Shown here: piece by piece, positions 6,115-7,352 of the stretch
How the letters are laid out: each line of letters opens with the position of its first letter
Position numbering within the stretch: the first letter of the stretch is position 1
Source of the DNA: Anaerolineae bacterium
Lineage (GTDB): Bacteria; Chloroflexota; Anaerolineae; 4572-78; NAK82
Reading direction: 5' to 3'
DNA length: 7,352 nt
Assembly (NCBI GenBank): GCA_025062175.1
Contig: JANXAX010000121.1
Coordinates: forward strand, 1-7,352
Notes under the pieces: model-generated
The model's database searches: none
Seen by the model: only the letters and a program-made list of their open reading frames with translations
What the model was told of the DNA's origin: nothing
Program-made: the position numbers and the translations under genes

Positions 6115-6142
6115 AAAACTTCCTTGGGAGGCAACCTTCACA

Positions 6143-6706
6143 ATGAATGGGCTCATCCAAAAGATCCAGGCGGCAATGGAGATTGACCCGGAGCGTTCAC
6201 GCATCCGGCTGGCCGGCCACGAAGTCGCCTATCACTGCGAGAAGTTCTCCACCCGCATCATCCGGGGATTGGAAGATGTTTTGGGCGTTGAGGAGGCGAA
6301 TACCTTGATCCAACAGACCGCTGCAGAGAGTCTGTACAAGGCGCTGGCACAGCTGCCCGAGGCACAGCCGGGATGGGCGGACATGCCGCGCCCGGAACGG
6401 CTGGCAATCCTCTTCGCCATCTTCAAGATGTTGGGCTACGGCGCCGTGAGCGTCGCCGCGACGAACGGAAATCGCACCCAGATCACCTCGGCCAATTCCT
6501 ATCTGGCAGAAGGGTTCCTTGAGAATGCCGAGCAGTGGCGCTGGTCGAAGCGCAGCGCGCCCTTCTGCCATGATATGTGCGGCTATCTGCGCGCCGCGTT
6601 CGCCGTCAGCGACGGCGTCCCGCTGGAGCGCGTTGCCGTCAAAGAAACCACATGCCGCACGATGGGTGCAGAGCTGTGCACATTTGAGGTGGAGGTGACC
6701 CAATGA
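6143..6706 (+). CDS. V4R-like domain protein
   Basis: 187 aa, cytosolic by appearance. N-terminal region with HEVAYHCEKFSTRIIRGLEDVLG (about 24-46), a helical centre, then a C-terminal part fitting V4R: FCHDMCGYLRAAF (Cys142, Cys146), a Gly turn, and VAVKETTCRTMGAELCTFEV with Glu168, Cys171, Gly175, Cys179 and Phe181. This Glu-Cys-Gly-Cys-Phe spacing is the family's hallmark end. ATG 6143 is chosen because GGGAGG (6126-6131) precedes it; the frame is open to 6014 but that part overlaps the preceding gene. It lies 28 nt after its upstream neighbour and overlaps the next gene by ATGA. Role unknown; ligand binding or subunit of a complex with the Roadblock protein is inferred from context only. 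Confidence 0.68.
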   Translation: MNGLIQKIQAAMEIDPERSRIRLAGHEVAYHCEKFSTRIIRGLEDVLGVEEANTLIQQTAAESLYKALAQLPEAQPGWADMPRPERLAILFAIFKMLGYGAVSVAATNGNRTQITSANSYLAEGFLENAEQWRWSKRSAPFCHDMCGYLRAAFAVSDGVPLERVAVKETTCRTMGAELCTFEVEVTQ

Positions 6707-7314
6707 GCATCGATCACAATGCCGTCCGCGAAGCATTTCAAAGCATGGGGCTATACGGCGACCCGGAGAGCGGCTTGATGCGTCGTTTCGGCGTGTTGCT
6801 CAACATCGCGCCGGTCGACTATTGGGTCGCCCTCGAGCTGGATTTCATCCACAAGATGGGCACCGCGGCGCTCAGACTTTCGGAAAATGTGCTCATCGAC
6901 GCGGCACACTGGTGCGCCTATGGCACGTTCGGCGGCATTATGGCCAGCGCGGAATGGGCGGCGATGATCGCCCCGCAGATCAAGACGGTGCACGACAAAC
7001 TCGACGGTCTGGTGGCGGTCACCAATTGCCTGGGCTGGGGGCATATCAGCCACTACCAGCTCGACGAATCGAATCAGACCCTCGAAATCACCGTCGAGCA
7101 CAGCTACTATGTAGATTACTGGCTGGACAAGTACGGCAAAGCCGAGCGGCCGATCTGTTATATGTGGACGGGCGTCACGGCCGGATACATGGACCTGCTC
7201 TTCGGCGGCAAGGTGCACGAGTTCACTGCCGAAGAGGTCGCATGCGCGGCTGTGGATGGTGGCACGCGGTGCCACTTCCGCGCCGAACGGCTGGAGAAGA
7301 AGTTTGCTCTGTGA
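6703..7314 (+). CDS. V4R-like domain protein with the best-kept motif
   Basis: 203 aa. The region LIDAAHWCAYGTFGGIM (about 66-82) looks like the central V4R helix with its glycines; the C-terminal end GVTAGYMDLLFGGKVHEFT leads into EEVACAAVDGGTRCHF, with Glu177-Glu178, Cys181, Gly186-Gly187 and Cys190 in canonical spacing. Between them an aromatic stretch (HSYYVDYWLDKYG) may line a pocket. The start overlaps the previous stop as ATGA and has a near-perfect SD, GGAGGTGA (6691-6698), so it could be translated independently and strongly. It differs clearly in sequence from the other two V4R-like proteins, which suggests old paralogues with separate jobs rather than recent copies. Function not recognised. 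Homology call is fair, function open. Confidence 0.7.
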   Translation: MSIDHNAVREAFQSMGLYGDPESGLMRRFGVLLNIAPVDYWVALELDFIHKMGTAALRLSENVLIDAAHWCAYGTFGGIMASAEWAAMIAPQIKTVHDKLDGLVAVTNCLGWGHISHYQLDESNQTLEITVEHSYYVDYWLDKYGKAERPICYMWTGVTAGYMDLLFGGKVHEFTAEEVACAAVDGGTRCHFRAERLEKKFAL

Positions 7315-7344
7315 TCCCGGGCAGCAGGAGATCCATCTATACCT

Positions 7345-7352
7345 GAGGTGAT
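7345..7352 (+). promoter_or_regulatory. SD-like GAGGTGAT at the window edge
   Basis: GAGGTGAT matches the anti-SD region of 16S rRNA and lies 30 nt after the last stop codon. A further gene of the same operon may begin a few bases beyond the window. The GTG at 7348-7350 within it is poorly placed as a start. Confidence 0.35.

Overview
The window reads as a GC-rich bacterial chromosome segment, most likely from the Chloroflexota. That placement is my inference. It rests on the compact pyrimidine operon, the OMP decarboxylase-OPRT fusion with the decarboxylase first, a quinone-type (class 2) dihydroorotate dehydrogenase, and the adjoining Roadblock and V4R-like genes. No rRNA, tRNA or CRISPR array is visible.

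Left edge (1 to about 228): the first 34 codons of a minus-strand gene that looks like an insertion-sequence transposase (helix-turn-helix type, IS481-like). A possible IS terminus at about 228 ends exactly in a TTGACA hexamer. With a TATAAT 17 bp further on, this makes a consensus sigma-70 promoter pointing right. The IS may therefore have supplied the -35 element of the next operon.

Pyrimidine operon (promoter 223-251, genes 417-4940, plus strand): a leader of about 160 nt holds a strong intrinsic terminator (366-393), a competing antiterminator-like helix, and a 47-codon reading frame that runs through the terminator and overlaps the pyrC start. Then come pyrC (dihydroorotase), pyrB (aspartate transcarbamoylase), a pyrF-pyrE fusion (OMP decarboxylase plus orotate phosphoribosyltransferase) and pyrD (class 2 dihydroorotate dehydrogenase). 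All junctions are ATGA overlaps, so translation is probably coupled along the message. Together these enzymes turn carbamoyl phosphate and aspartate into UMP. Carbamoyl phosphate synthetase and PyrR are not in the window.

Spacer 4941-5204: lower in GC, with no convincing gene. It carries a plausible promoter (TTGAAC, 17 bp, TACACT), a perfect 12-bp palindrome over the -35, and two small hairpins.

Second operon (5205 to 7314, probably continuing off the right edge): a Roadblock/LC7 protein followed by three different small proteins whose C-terminal ends carry V4R-like signatures (Glu, Cys, Gly/Asp, Cys, aromatic). Roadblock proteins regulate small Ras-like GTPases, and V4R is the prokaryotic relative of the Bet3 subunits of the eukaryotic TRAPP complex. 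One Roadblock plus three V4R-like paralogues in one transcript is the least explained and most interesting part of the window. A ligand-sensing or GTPase-regulating complex is possible. This is a hypothesis, and no GTPase gene is visible here.
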